A DNA stretch of 64,000 bases from Mycolicibacterium sp. ND9-15 (GCF_035918395.1 NZ_CP142362.1:3819501-3883500), one strand, 5' to 3'. Shown: positions 34,120-43,196, numbered from the stretch's first letter. Notes: generated by a model not told the origin, from the sequence alone. Program-made: numbers and translations.

Positions 34120-34267
34120 CGGGTCGCTCCCCCCGGACGGTCGGGGCCCAGGTAGTGGGCCGGCGTCGATGCTACGCGGTTGGGCGCATCGGCTGCCTGC
34201 TAGTTTGGCCCCGAACCCAAACCGCCCGCGGTGCGGGCAACGCACATCCGTCCAAGGAGCATCTGAC

Positions 34268-35257
34268 GTGAGCACAACTCCCCTCAAGGTCGCCGTCACC
34301 GGTGCCGCCGGCCAGATCGGCTATAGCCTGCTCTTCCGCCTCGCGAGCGGTTCGCTGCTCGGGCCGGACCGGCCGATCGAGCTGAGGTTGCTCGAGATCG
34401 AGCCGGCGCTCAAAGCGCTCGAGGGTGTCGTGATGGAGCTCGACGACTGCGCGTTCCCGCTGCTCGCCGGTGTCGAGATCGGCGCCGACGCGAACAAGAT
34501 CTTCAACGGCGTGAACCTGGCGCTGCTCGTCGGCGCCCGCCCCCGCGGCCCCGGCATGGAGCGCAGCGACCTGCTCGAAGCCAACGGCGCGATCTTCACC
34601 GCCCAGGGCAAGGCGCTCAACGACGTCGCCGCCGACGATGTGCGCATCGGGGTGACCGGTAACCCGGCCAACACCAACGCGCTCATCGCGATGACCAACG
34701 CTCCGGACATCCCCCGCGAGCGGTTCTCGGCGCTGACCCGCCTGGACCACAACAGGGCGATCAGCCAACTGGCCCGCAGGACCGGCGCCAAGGTCACCGA
34801 CATCAAGAAGATGACGATCTGGGGCAACCACTCGGCCACGCAGTATCCCGACATCTTCCACGCCGAGGTCGGCGGCCGCAACGCCGCCGAGGTGGTCAAC
34901 GACCAGAACTGGATCGCGAACGACTTCATCCCGACCGTGGCCAAGCGCGGCGCGGCGATCATCGACGCCCGCGGCGCCTCGTCGGCGGCTTCGGCCGCGT
35001 CGGCGACCGTCGACGCCGCCCGGGACTGGCTGCTGGGTTCCCCATCCGACGACTGGGTGTCGATGGCGGTGGTTTCCGACGGGTCCTACGGCGTGCCCGA
35101 GGGTTTGATCTCGTCGTTCCCGGTGACGACGAAGGACGGCAACTGGTCGATCGTGCAGGGGCTGGAGATCGACGACTTCTCCCGCAGCCGCATCGACAAG
35201 TCGACGGCCGAACTCGCCGACGAACGCACAGCGGTCACGGACTTGGGCCTGATCTGA
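34268..35257 (+). CDS. mdh: Malate dehydrogenase
   Basis: 329 residues, the same length as M. tuberculosis Mdh (Rv1240). It interconverts malate and oxaloacetate with NAD. The glycine-rich VTGAAGQIGYSLLFRL binds NAD; ALTRLDHNRA and IWGNHSATQYPD hold the catalytic Asp and His. GTG 34268 is fixed by AAGGAG 8 nt upstream; the longer same-frame reading overlaps divergent corA. It is followed by a malic enzyme gene 51 bp downstream. Confidence 0.95.
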   Translation: MSTTPLKVAVTGAAGQIGYSLLFRLASGSLLGPDRPIELRLLEIEPALKALEGVVMELDDCAFPLLAGVEIGADANKIFNGVNLALLVGARPRGPGMERSDLLEANGAIFTAQGKALNDVAADDVRIGVTGNPANTNALIAMTNAPDIPRERFSALTRLDHNRAISQLARRTGAKVTDIKKMTIWGNHSATQYPDIFHAEVGGRNAAEVVNDQNWIANDFIPTVAKRGAAIIDARGASSAASAASATVDAARDWLLGSPSDDWVSMAVVSDGSYGVPEGLISSFPVTTKDGNWSIVQGLEIDDFSRSRIDKSTAELADERTAVTDLGLI

Positions 35258-35295
35258 AGCGGGCGGCCGATTAGGTTACCTACCAGTTCGGTCGT

Positions 35296-35301
35296 TAACC
35301 T
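35296..35301 (+). promoter_or_regulatory. -10 hexamer for the malic enzyme gene
   Basis: TAACCT lies 7 nt before GTG 35309, consistent with a leaderless start. It forms an inverted repeat with AGGTTA at 35273-35278, and TAGGTTACCTA at 35272-35282 is itself a small palindrome, so a repressor site may overlap this promoter. Confidence 0.4.
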
Positions 35302-35308
35302 GGTCGCC

Positions 35309-36493
35309 GTGTCGCAAGCGGTGAGAGACATTCCATTGAGCGGATCCCGTATCGATCTCAGCGATGAGGAGATCTTCGCTGCCCACCTGGGCGGCAAGCT
35401 CTCGGTGGCACTGAACGCAGCACTCGACACCGAACGGGCACTGTCGATCGCTTACACGCCGGGCGTGGCCCAGGTCAGCCGGGCCATCGCCGCGGACCAC
35501 ACGCTGGCCGCCCGTTACACATGGGCGAGCCGGATGGTGGCGGTGGTCAGTGACGGCACCTCGGTGCTCGGGCTCGGGGACATCGGCCCCGCGGCGTCGC
35601 TGCCGGTGATGGAGGGCAAGAGTGCGCTGTTCAAGGCGTTCGCCGACCTCGACTCGATCCCGATCGTGCTCGACACCAAGGACACCGACGAGATCGTCGA
35701 GACCTTGGTCAGGCTGCGCCCGACGTTCGGGGCGGTCAATCTCGAGGACATCTCGGCACCGCGGTGCTTCGAGATCGAGCGTCGCCTGATCGAGGCGCTG
35801 GACTGCCCGGTCATGCACGACGACCAGCACGGCACCGCGATCGTCGTGCTGGCGGCGCTGATGGGGGCGGCCAAGGTCGTAAAGCGCGAGATGGCTTCGC
35901 TGCGGGTGGTGGTCTCCGGCGCCGGTGCGGCCGGTGTCGCGTGCGCGAAAATCCTGATGGCCGCCGGTGTCAACGACATCACACTGCTCGATTCGCACGG
36001 CATCGTGCACAAGGGTCGCGAGAGCCTCAACGCCTACAAGACCGAGATGGCCGAGCTCAGCAACCCGCGTGGGCTGACGGGTGGGATCGCCGAGGCGCTC
36101 GAGGGCGCCGACGTGTTTCTCGGGCTGTCGGCGGGTGTCGTGCCGGCCGACCTGATCGCCTCGATGGCGCCGGACTCGATCGTGTTCGCATTGTCGAATC
36201 CGGATCCGGAGATTGATCCGGACGAGGCGGGCAGGTACGCGGCCGTCGTCGCCACCGGGCGCAGCGACTTCCCGAACCAGATCAACAACGTGCTCGCCTT
36301 CCCCGGCGTGTTCCGGGGTGCGCTGGACGCCGGCGCGCGCCGCATCACCGAGCGGATGAAAGTGGCCGCCGCCGAGGCGATCTTCTCGGTGGTCGAAGAC
36401 GACCTGGCGGCCGACCGCATCGTGCCGAGCGTGTTGGATCCCCGGGTGTCGCCCGCGGTGGCGCAGGCGGTCGCCAGCGCGTCCGGCGGCTAG
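35309..36493 (+). CDS. Malic enzyme, short bacterial form
   Basis: 394 residues, an NAD(P)-dependent malic enzyme of the short (MaeB-core) type lacking a phosphotransacetylase tail. It decarboxylates malate to pyruvate. YTPGVAQVSRAIA carries the catalytic Tyr, NLEDISAPRCFEIE and MHDDQHGTAIV the metal site, and VVSGAGAAGVACAKIL the nucleotide-binding loop. M. tuberculosis uses a different, long-form enzyme (Rv2332) and has no counterpart at this locus. Its placement right after mdh suggests control of malate partition. GTG start. Confidence 0.9.
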   Translation: MSQAVRDIPLSGSRIDLSDEEIFAAHLGGKLSVALNAALDTERALSIAYTPGVAQVSRAIAADHTLAARYTWASRMVAVVSDGTSVLGLGDIGPAASLPVMEGKSALFKAFADLDSIPIVLDTKDTDEIVETLVRLRPTFGAVNLEDISAPRCFEIERRLIEALDCPVMHDDQHGTAIVVLAALMGAAKVVKREMASLRVVVSGAGAAGVACAKILMAAGVNDITLLDSHGIVHKGRESLNAYKTEMAELSNPRGLTGGIAEALEGADVFLGLSAGVVPADLIASMAPDSIVFALSNPDPEIDPDEAGRYAAVVATGRSDFPNQINNVLAFPGVFRGALDAGARRITERMKVAAAEAIFSVVEDDLAADRIVPSVLDPRVSPAVAQAVASASGG

Positions 36494-36501
36494 GGTCGCT
36501 A

Positions 36502-37344
36502 GTGAGCCGGCGGCTGGCGCTGGCGCTCGTCGCGGTGATCGTGGCGGGCACCGCCGCATGCGGCGGGCACAGTGAGACGCCGTCGATCGCGGTCGGCACC
36601 ACGGCGAGTCCCGAGTCGACGTTGATCGCCCATCTGTACGCAGCGGCATTGCGCTCCTACGGCAACGCCGCCCATGTCGAGACCACCGAAGATCCGCTTA
36701 CCGAACTGGATTCGGCCGCGATGCGCGTCGTCCCCGGCCTGACCGGGCGGTTCCTGTACAGGTTCAATCCCGAGTCTGCCGCGCGCGCTCCGGCGCAGGT
36801 CTATCGGGAGATGGTGTCTGCGTTGCCCGAGGGCGTCGCCGCGGGTGACTACACGACGTCGGCCGAGGACAAGCCCGCGCTCGCCGTCTCCGACGCGACG
36901 GCGCAGAGGTGGGACGGCCGCGATGTCACCGCGGCCGTGCGCAACTGCGACCAACTCACCGTCGCCGCGGTCGTCGATGCGCGCAGGCCAACGACGATCG
37001 GGGCATGTAAGCCCAAGGTGGCCGAATTCCGCGACAGCGCGGCGGTATTCGAGGCGGTGCGCTTGGGCCGGTTCCGCGCGGCGTGGACGACCACCGCGGC
37101 GCCGGGAATCCCGCCCGAGCTGCTGATGCTGTCGGATCGCACGTCGCTGATCCGCGCGGAGAACCTGGTGCCGCTGTACCGCCGCAACGAACTCAACGAG
37201 TCGCAGGTGCTTGCGCTCAACGAGGTGGCCGGTGTGCTGGACACCGCCGCGTTGGCGGAGATGTTCGCCCGGGTGGCCGACGGTGCCGACCCGGGACACG
37301 TGGCCGACGTGTTCCTCGCCGAGCACCCCTTGGGCGACTCCTAA
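36502..37344 (+). CDS. lpqZ: Lipoprotein LpqZ, OpuAC/ProX-like solute-binding protein
   Basis: 280 residues (Rv1244). The signal peptide RRLALALVAVIVAGTAAC ends in a lipobox (GTAAC). The rest resembles glycine-betaine/osmoprotectant-binding proteins, with VRNCDQLTVAAVVDARRPT in the domain hinge region. No permease or ATPase genes flank it, so it is an orphan binding protein here. GTG 36502 lies 8 bp after the malic enzyme stop, suggesting co-transcription. Ligand unknown. Confidence 0.85.
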   Translation: MSRRLALALVAVIVAGTAACGGHSETPSIAVGTTASPESTLIAHLYAAALRSYGNAAHVETTEDPLTELDSAAMRVVPGLTGRFLYRFNPESAARAPAQVYREMVSALPEGVAAGDYTTSAEDKPALAVSDATAQRWDGRDVTAAVRNCDQLTVAAVVDARRPTTIGACKPKVAEFRDSAAVFEAVRLGRFRAAWTTTAAPGIPPELLMLSDRTSLIRAENLVPLYRRNELNESQVLALNEVAGVLDTAALAEMFARVADGADPGHVADVFLAEHPLGDS

Positions 37345-37363
37345 ACCTCTCCGCGAGATCTCT

Positions 37364-37430
37364 CCGCGAGTGTGCGCGTCTGAATACGACACGCCGCGAT
37401 TTTTCGACGGTTTGCGCACGCGCACGCGGG
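37364..37430 (+). repeat. Dispersed inverted-end element, copy B
   Basis: Starts CCGCGAGTGTGCGCGTCTG, contains ATACGACACGCCGCG and ends GTTTGCGCACGCGCACGCG. Same orientation as copy A (27855) and opposite to copy C (38349). It occupies the gap between convergent lpqZ and the SDR gene. A second CTCTCCGCGAG precedes it by 13 bp. Confidence 0.75.
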
Positions 37431-37442
37431 CCCGAGCGTCCG

Positions 37443-38273
37443 TCAGTGTGCGTTGGGCACCAGCCGCTTCACCACGGTGGAGAACAGTCGCTGATACCCC
37501 GAACCGGTGAGCCGCACGATCAGGTCGAGGATCTTGGCATCGGCGCCGACGAGCACCCTGGGCCGGTTTTTGCGGACGCCGTCGAGGATGATCTTCGCCG
37601 CCTGCTCGGGGGTGGTCCGCGTCAGCCTCGTGTCGAAGGTTTTCGTCAGGCCTTCCCGGTCGACGCCTTCGGCGGCCGTCGAATTGCGCATGATCGCCGT
37701 CTTGATCCCGCCGGGGTGGATGGTGGTGACCTTGACCGGATGTCCGGCGGCCTCCATCTCCTGACGCAACGCCTCGGTGAACCCGCGGACCGCGAACTTC
37801 GCCGAGTTGTACGCCGCCTGGCCGGGCACGGAGAAGATGCCGAACAGGCTGGAGACGTTGACGACATGCCCGTCGCCCGAGGCGATCAGATGCGGCAGGA
37901 AGACCTTGGTGCCGTTGACCACGCCCCAATAGTCGACGTCCATCACGCGTTCGAAGTCCTTGAACGGCGTGACCTCGACGTCGCCGACATAGGCGATGCC
38001 CGCATTGTTGTAGATCTGGTTGACCTTGCCGAAGTGCTCGACCACCGCGTCGGCGTACAACTCGAACGCCTCACGTTCGGTCACGTCGAGACGGTCCACC
38101 TTCACGGGCGCGCCGATCGCCTTAAGGCTCTCTTCGGTCGATGCCAAGCCCTCGGGGTCGACGTCGCTGATCGCCACACTGGCGCCCGACCTGGCCAGTT
38201 CGATCGCCAGCGCCTGCCCGATACCCGACCCGGCGCCGGTCACCACGGCGACCTTCCCGGCGAAGCCCTGCAT
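37443..38273 (-). CDS. Short-chain dehydrogenase/reductase (Rv1245c type)
   Basis: 276 residues, classical SDR. TGAGSGIGQALAIELA binds NAD(P) and ISDVDPEG gives cofactor preference (Asp after beta-2 favours NAD). NNAGIAYVG is structural, and Ser-Tyr-Lys is completed by YNSAKFAVRGF. ATG 38273 is chosen for GGGAG 5 nt upstream and matches Rv1245c in length. It is flanked by inverted copies of a dispersed repeat. The substrate is unknown. Confidence 0.9.
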   Translation of the reverse strand: MQGFAGKVAVVTGAGSGIGQALAIELARSGASVAISDVDPEGLASTEESLKAIGAPVKVDRLDVTEREAFELYADAVVEHFGKVNQIYNNAGIAYVGDVEVTPFKDFERVMDVDYWGVVNGTKVFLPHLIASGDGHVVNVSSLFGIFSVPGQAAYNSAKFAVRGFTEALRQEMEAAGHPVKVTTIHPGGIKTAIMRNSTAAEGVDREGLTKTFDTRLTRTTPEQAAKIILDGVRKNRPRVLVGADAKILDLIVRLTGSGYQRLFSTVVKRLVPNAH

Positions 38274-38348
38274 AACCACTCCCTCGTGTCCGTTGCCGTC
38301 AAGAGGTTAGCCGGTACCGCCGGTAGCGCCGTCACGCACCCTCGATTG

Positions 38349-38414
38349 TGCGCGAGCGTGCGCGAACTGCTGTGAATCCGCGGCGCGTCGTATGCAAACA
38401 CGCACGGTCGCGCA
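38349..38414 (-). repeat. Dispersed inverted-end element, copy C
   Basis: Read on the minus strand it starts TTGCGCGACCGTGCGTGTTTGC, continues ATACGACGCGCCGCGG and ends GTTCGCGCACGCTCGCGCA (given here as separate segments). It aligns with copies A and B over the ends and the ACGAC(A/G)C(A/G)CCGC core. It lies 6 bp after the kgd stop on that strand. Confidence 0.75.
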
Positions 38415-38420
38415 ATAGAG

Positions 38421-41400
38421 CTAGGCGAAGGCCTCGTCGATGATCTCCTGCTGCTCGACGGCGTGCACCTTCGACGACCCCGACGACGGCGCCGACATCG
38501 CCCGCCGCGAGATCCGAGTGATGCCGGACAGCTTCTCCGGCAGCACCTCCGGCAGAGTCAGCCCGAACGTCGGCCACGCGCCCTGGTTCGCCGGCTCCTC
38601 CTGCACCCAGAAGTACTCCTCGATGTTGGGGTACCGGTCCAGTGTCTCGGCCAAGCGCCGTCGCGGCAGCGGCGCGAGTTGCTCGACCCGGACGATCGCC
38701 AGGTCGTCGCGCTTCTCCTTGTTCTTGCGGGCCGCCAACTCGTAGTAGATCTTGCCGCTCGTCAACAGCATGCGCTTGGCCTTGCTGCGGTCGCCGTCAC
38801 CGTCGGTGTAGGTCGGTTCCTCGAGTACCGAGCGGAACTTCTGCTCGGTGAAGTCGCGAATGTCGCTGACGGCGGCCTTGTTTCGTAGCATCGACTTCGG
38901 CGTGAACACGATGAGCGGCCGGTGAATGCCGTCCAGAGCATGGCGCCGCAGCAGGTGGAAGTAGTTGGCCGGCGTGGACGGCACCGCGATCGTCATCGAG
39001 CCCTCGGCCCACAGCAGCAGGAACCGCTCGATGCGGCCCGACGTGTGGTCCGGCCCCTGGCCCTCATGCCCGTGCGGCAGCAGTAGCACGACGTCGGAGA
39101 GTTGGCCCCACTTGGCCTCGCCGGAGCTGATGAACTCGTCGATGATCGACTGCGCTCCGTTGATGAAGTCGCCGAACTGTGCCTCCCACAACACCATTGC
39201 GTCAGGATTGCCCACTGAGTAGCCGTACTCGAAGCCGACGGCGGCGAACTCCGACAGCGGCGAGTCGTACACCATGAACCGGCCGCCCGTCGGGCTGCCG
39301 TCCTTGTCGACGGTCAACAGCTGCAGCGGGGTGAACTCCTGGCCCGTCTTGCGGTCGATGATCACCGAATGGCGCTGGGTGAACGTGCCGCGCCGGGTGT
39401 CCTGCCCCGACAGCCGCACCGTCTTGCCCTCGGCGATCAGCGAGCCGAGCGCCAGCAGCTCGGCGAAGGCCCAGTCCACCTTGCCCTCGTAGGCCATCTC
39501 GCGCCGCTTCTCGAGCACCGGCTTGACCCGCGGATGCACGTTGAAGCCTTCGGGCAGCGCCAGGTGCGCGTCGCCGATGCGGGCCAGCAGCGACTTGTCC
39601 ACCGCGGTGTTGGTGCCGGCGGGCACCATCTGGTCGGCCTCCACCGAGGCGCTCGGCTCGATCGCGTGCTTCTCCAGCTCGCGGACCTCGTTGAAGACCC
39701 GTTCCAACTGGCCCTGGTAGTCGCGCAGCGCGTCTTCGGCCTCTTTCATCGAGATGTCGCCGCGGCCGATCAGCGCTTCGGTGTAGCTCTTGCGCACACC
39801 GCGTTTGACGTCGATCGCGTCGTACATCGCCGGTTGCGTCATCGAGGGGTCGTCGCCTTCGTTGTGCCCGCGACGGCGGTAGCACAGCATGTCGATGACG
39901 ACGTCCTTCTTGAACTTCTGCCGGAAGTCGACCGCGAGCCTGGCCACCCAGTCGGCGGCCTCGGGATCGTCGCCGTTCACGTGGAAGATCGGCGCGCCGA
40001 TCATCTTCGCGACGTCGGTGCAGTACTCCGAGGACTTGGCGTCGAAAGGTGATGTGGTGAAACCGATCTGGTTGTTGACGATGATGTGGATGGTGCCGCC
40101 GGTGCCGTACCCCCGCAGCAGGGCGAGGTTCAGGGTTTCGGCCACCACCCCCTGTCCGGCGAACGCCGCGTCGCCGTGCAGCATCAGCGGCACGACGCTG
40201 AAGACCTTCGAGTTTTCGTCGTCGTTCGCGTCGATCAGGTCCTGTTTGGCGCGCACCAGACCTTCCAGGACCGGGTCGACGGCTTCGAGGTGCGACGGGT
40301 TGGCCACCAGCGACACGTCGATGTCGTTGTCGCCGAACATCTGAATGAACTTGCCGGACGCGCCGAGGTGATACTTCACGTCGCCGGAGCCGTGCGCCTG
40401 CGACGGGTTCAGATTCCCCTCGAACTCGGAGAATATCTGGGAGTACGGCTTGCCGACGATGTTGGCCAGCACGTTGAGCCGGCCCCGGTGCGGCATCGCG
40501 ATCACAACCTCGTCGAGCGCATGCTCGGCGCACTGGTCGATGACGGCATCCATGGTCGGGATGACCGTCTCGGCACCCTCGAGCGAGAATCGTTTCTGCC
40601 CAACGTATTTGGTCTGTAGAAACGTCTCGAATGCCTCGGCCGCGTTGAGTTTGCTCAGAATGTACTTCTGCTCGGCAACCGTCGGTTTCTCGTGCTTCTT
40701 CTCGATGCGATCCTGCAGCCATTGCTGCTGCTCGGGCTCGAGGATGTGGGTGTACTCGACGCCGATGTGGCGGCAGTACGAGTCACGCAGCAGCCCGAGC
40801 ACGCCGCGCAACTTCTTGTGCTCGGCGCCGGCGAAGCCGTTGACCTTGAACTCCCGGTCCAGGTCCCACAGCGTCAGCCCGTGGGTGAGCACGTCGAGAT
40901 CGGGGTGGCCGCGGAACCGGTTCTTGTCGAGGCGCAGCGGGTCGATGTCGGCCATCAGGTGACCGCGGTTGCGGTACGCGGCGATCAACTCGATGACACG
41001 CGCGTTCTTGTCCTCGATCGAGTCCGGGTTGTCGGTTCGCCACCGAACCGGCTCGTACGGGATGCCGAGCTCGCGGAAGGTCTCGTCGTAGAAGTCGTCG
41101 TCGAGCAGCAGTTCGTGCACGGTGCGCAGGAAGTCACCGGACTCGGCACCCTGAATGATCCGGTGGTCGTACGTCGATGTCAGTGTGACCAGCTTGCCCA
41201 CGCCGAGCTCGGCGATGCGCTCCTCGCTGGCCCCCTGGAACTCGGCCGGATACTCCATCGCGCCCACGCCGATGATCGCGCCCTGACCGCGCATCAGCCG
41301 CGGAACCGAGTGCACGGTGCCGATGGTGCCGGGGTTGGTCAGCGAAATCGTCACGCCGGCAAAGTCTTCGGCGGTGAGGTTGCCGTTGCGGGCGCGTCGC

Positions 41401-42203
41401 ACGATGTCCTCGTAGGCGGCGATGAACTGGCCGAACGACATGGCTTCGGCGCCCTTGATGCCGGCCACCACCAGTTGGCGGCTACCGCCCTTGCCCTGCA
41501 GGTCGATCGCGAGCCCGAGGCTGACTTGTTCGGGTGTCACCGCGTGCGGCTTACCGTCGATCTCGGCGAAGTGCCGGTTCATGTTCGGGAACTTCTTGAC
41601 CGCCTGCACGACCGCGTACCCGATGAGGTGGGTGAACGAGATCTTCCCGCCCCGAGTGCGTTTGAGGTGGTTGTTGATGACGATCCGGTTGTCGATCATC
41701 AACTTGGCGGGCACCGCGCGGACACTGGTCGCGGTCGGCACCTCCAGCGACGCCGCCATGTTCTTCACGACGGCCGCGGCCGCGCCCCGCAACACCTGCG
41801 TCTCCCGGCCCTCGGGCTCCTTGGACTCCTTGGGCGCGGACTCCTTGGGTTTGGGTGCGGACTCCTTGGGCTTGGGTGCGGACTCCTTGGGCTTGCTCGC
41901 CGCGCTCGCAGAAGCTTCGGTGTCGGATGCCTTTGTGTCCGGGGTCTTCGCCTTGGGCTCCTTCGCGGGTGCCGCAGAGCCGTTGCCGTCGGTCTTCTGG
42001 GGTGCCGGGGCGGGCGCGGGCTCGGGCGGACTCACCGGCGCCGCCCCACGCTGACCATTCCAACTGTCGGAGGTCGGCTCAGGGGAGTAGTCGACCAGGA
42101 ATTCGTGCCAACTGGGATCAACCGACGAGGGATCCTCGCGGAACTTGCGATACATCTCCTCGACCAACCACTCGTTCTGGCCGAATGGTGAAGGTGAGCT
42201 CAC
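38421..42203 (-). CDS. kgd: Multifunctional 2-oxoglutarate metabolism enzyme KGD (SucA type)
   Basis: 1260 residues (Rv1248c). An N-terminal helix (residues 1-40) and a low-complexity Lys/Glu/Pro linker (45-135) with KESAPKP repeats precede a succinyltransferase (E2-like) domain with TYDHRIIQGAESG near 345. The thiamine-diphosphate E1 core follows, with MPHRGRLNV near 569 and the GDDPEAADWV metal-binding motif near 741. It performs 2-oxoglutarate decarboxylase, dehydrogenase E1 and HOAS synthase reactions; in mycobacteria GarA inhibits it. ATG 42203. Among the most conserved genes in the window. Confidence 0.96.
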   Translation of the reverse strand: MSSPSPFGQNEWLVEEMYRKFREDPSSVDPSWHEFLVDYSPEPTSDSWNGQRGAAPVSPPEPAPAPAPQKTDGNGSAAPAKEPKAKTPDTKASDTEASASAASKPKESAPKPKESAPKPKESAPKESKEPEGRETQVLRGAAAAVVKNMAASLEVPTATSVRAVPAKLMIDNRIVINNHLKRTRGGKISFTHLIGYAVVQAVKKFPNMNRHFAEIDGKPHAVTPEQVSLGLAIDLQGKGGSRQLVVAGIKGAEAMSFGQFIAAYEDIVRRARNGNLTAEDFAGVTISLTNPGTIGTVHSVPRLMRGQGAIIGVGAMEYPAEFQGASEERIAELGVGKLVTLTSTYDHRIIQGAESGDFLRTVHELLLDDDFYDETFRELGIPYEPVRWRTDNPDSIEDKNARVIELIAAYRNRGHLMADIDPLRLDKNRFRGHPDLDVLTHGLTLWDLDREFKVNGFAGAEHKKLRGVLGLLRDSYCRHIGVEYTHILEPEQQQWLQDRIEKKHEKPTVAEQKYILSKLNAAEAFETFLQTKYVGQKRFSLEGAETVIPTMDAVIDQCAEHALDEVVIAMPHRGRLNVLANIVGKPYSQIFSEFEGNLNPSQAHGSGDVKYHLGASGKFIQMFGDNDIDVSLVANPSHLEAVDPVLEGLVRAKQDLIDANDDENSKVFSVVPLMLHGDAAFAGQGVVAETLNLALLRGYGTGGTIHIIVNNQIGFTTSPFDAKSSEYCTDVAKMIGAPIFHVNGDDPEAADWVARLAVDFRQKFKKDVVIDMLCYRRRGHNEGDDPSMTQPAMYDAIDVKRGVRKSYTEALIGRGDISMKEAEDALRDYQGQLERVFNEVRELEKHAIEPSASVEADQMVPAGTNTAVDKSLLARIGDAHLALPEGFNVHPRVKPVLEKRREMAYEGKVDWAFAELLALGSLIAEGKTVRLSGQDTRRGTFTQRHSVIIDRKTGQEFTPLQLLTVDKDGSPTGGRFMVYDSPLSEFAAVGFEYGYSVGNPDAMVLWEAQFGDFINGAQSIIDEFISSGEAKWGQLSDVVLLLPHGHEGQGPDHTSGRIERFLLLWAEGSMTIAVPSTPANYFHLLRRHALDGIHRPLIVFTPKSMLRNKAAVSDIRDFTEQKFRSVLEEPTYTDGDGDRSKAKRMLLTSGKIYYELAARKNKEKRDDLAIVRVEQLAPLPRRRLAETLDRYPNIEEYFWVQEEPANQGAWPTFGLTLPEVLPEKLSGITRISRRAMSAPSSGSSKVHAVEQQEIIDEAFA
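41823..41900 (-). repeat. 21-bp tandem repeat coding the KGD linker
   Basis: GGACTCCTTGGG recurs at 41823, 41838, 41859 and 41880 (plus strand), spaced 15, 21 and 21 bp. It encodes the KPKESAP heptads of the disordered linker between the N-terminal helix and the acyltransferase domain. Copy number is likely to vary between strains. Confidence 0.85.
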
Positions 42204-42330
42204 GGTAGCTACTCGCCTCGATTCCTTCGCTTCGCGCGAGCGCGTCTCCCACGCTCGCCAGGTTCTCTACGGTTACCCCGCATTTCCGCCGCCTAAAGGC
42301 TAGCGCTGAACCAATGGCCAAGCCACGACA

Positions 42331-42346
42331 ACGGCCGTATGGCCGT
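42331..42346. terminator. Small hairpin between the Rv1249c-type gene and kgd
   Basis: ACGGCC-GTAT-GGCCGT, perfect 6-bp arms, lies 24 bp after the stop of the minus-strand gene at 42370 and 128 bp before kgd. It is a possible weak terminator. The remainder of the 166-bp gap (42204-42369) is kgd leader with no ribosome site or operator that I recognise. Confidence 0.4.
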
Positions 42347-42369
42347 CGCGAAACGCACGCCACGCCCCG

Positions 42370-43134
42370 CTAGCCGCGCGGGGGAGGCAGCAGGTGCAGT
42401 GTCGCTCGCCACTGCGCCGGCGGATCGCCGAACGCCGCGCGCGCGTTCGCAACGATCCGCTTGCCCATCAGACGGTTACCCACACCACCGACGACGGCAC
42501 CCACCCCGACCGGAAGCGTCTTACCGAACGCGAGCGCACCCCGCTTGAGCGTGTAGCGCTTGACGAAGTACCTCAGCAGACGCGAGTTCAGTTGTGACAG
42601 CGCCGGTAGCGGCAGCGTGGCCGCCCCGTCGGCGACCCAAGCGCCCTTCGTGCGGCCCGAACCGACCAGGTCGGCGATCGCGCGCTTGCTGTCCTCGCCG
42701 ACCAGCACCGCCAGCACCAGGGCGCGTCTGCGCTCGAGATGATCGGTGGGAATACCGTGCACCTCGCCGACCGCCAGCACGTACAACGCGGTCGCCTCCA
42801 AGAAGACGACCGTCTCGCCGGCCACCGACGCCATCGCGGTCAGTGTCCCGATTCCGGGGAAAGCCGCAGCCGACCCGACCGCGGCGCCGCTGGCCGCCAC
42901 CGCGCTCAGGTAGCGCCTCTCGAGCTTCTTGACTATCTGGGCGGGCGTCGCCTGCGGGTGCTGATCGCGCAGACGGTCTACATAGGTCTTGACCGCCGGT
43001 GCCTGTAAGCGTGACCCGCGCTCGATGATTCGGGAAAGCGCCTTCGCCGCGACGCTCGGATCGTCGCCGGGGCCACCGTTGACTTCCGGGTCGACCGCGG
43101 GTAGCCGGCTTTTGGCCTTGGACCGGGCACGCAT
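42370..43134 (-). CDS. Conserved membrane-associated protein (Rv1249c type), unknown function
   Basis: 254 residues. The N-terminal 75 residues are basic and helical (AVKTYVDRLRDQHPQATPAQ, KKLERRYLSAVAA). A Gly/Ala-rich hydrophobic centre follows (GAAVGSAAAFPGIGTLTAMASV; VVFLEATALYVLAVGEVHGI), then another glycine-rich stretch (TLPVGVGAVVGGVGNRLMG). There is a faint EcsC-like feel in the central segment but no firm signature. Divergent from the MFS gene at 43277. I do not assign a function. Confidence 0.72.
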   Translation of the reverse strand: MRARSKAKSRLPAVDPEVNGGPGDDPSVAAKALSRIIERGSRLQAPAVKTYVDRLRDQHPQATPAQIVKKLERRYLSAVAASGAAVGSAAAFPGIGTLTAMASVAGETVVFLEATALYVLAVGEVHGIPTDHLERRRALVLAVLVGEDSKRAIADLVGSGRTKGAWVADGAATLPLPALSQLNSRLLRYFVKRYTLKRGALAFGKTLPVGVGAVVGGVGNRLMGKRIVANARAAFGDPPAQWRATLHLLPPPRG

Positions 43135-43196
43135 GGGGGTCTCCTGTCGGGATGACTCGCCTCAAGGCTAACGCCTCGGTTAACGAACGACGGGGG

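Noticed and set aside
35271..35289. TTAGGTTACC sequence before the malic enzyme as an IdeR box
   Set aside because: Only the left half matches; the right half has almost no agreement with the 19-bp consensus, unlike the site at 55123.
38642..42191. Plus-strand frames antisense to kgd
   Set aside because: They are shadows of a highly conserved 1260-residue gene; the runs of Leu/Gly repeats mirror the KGD linker repeats.
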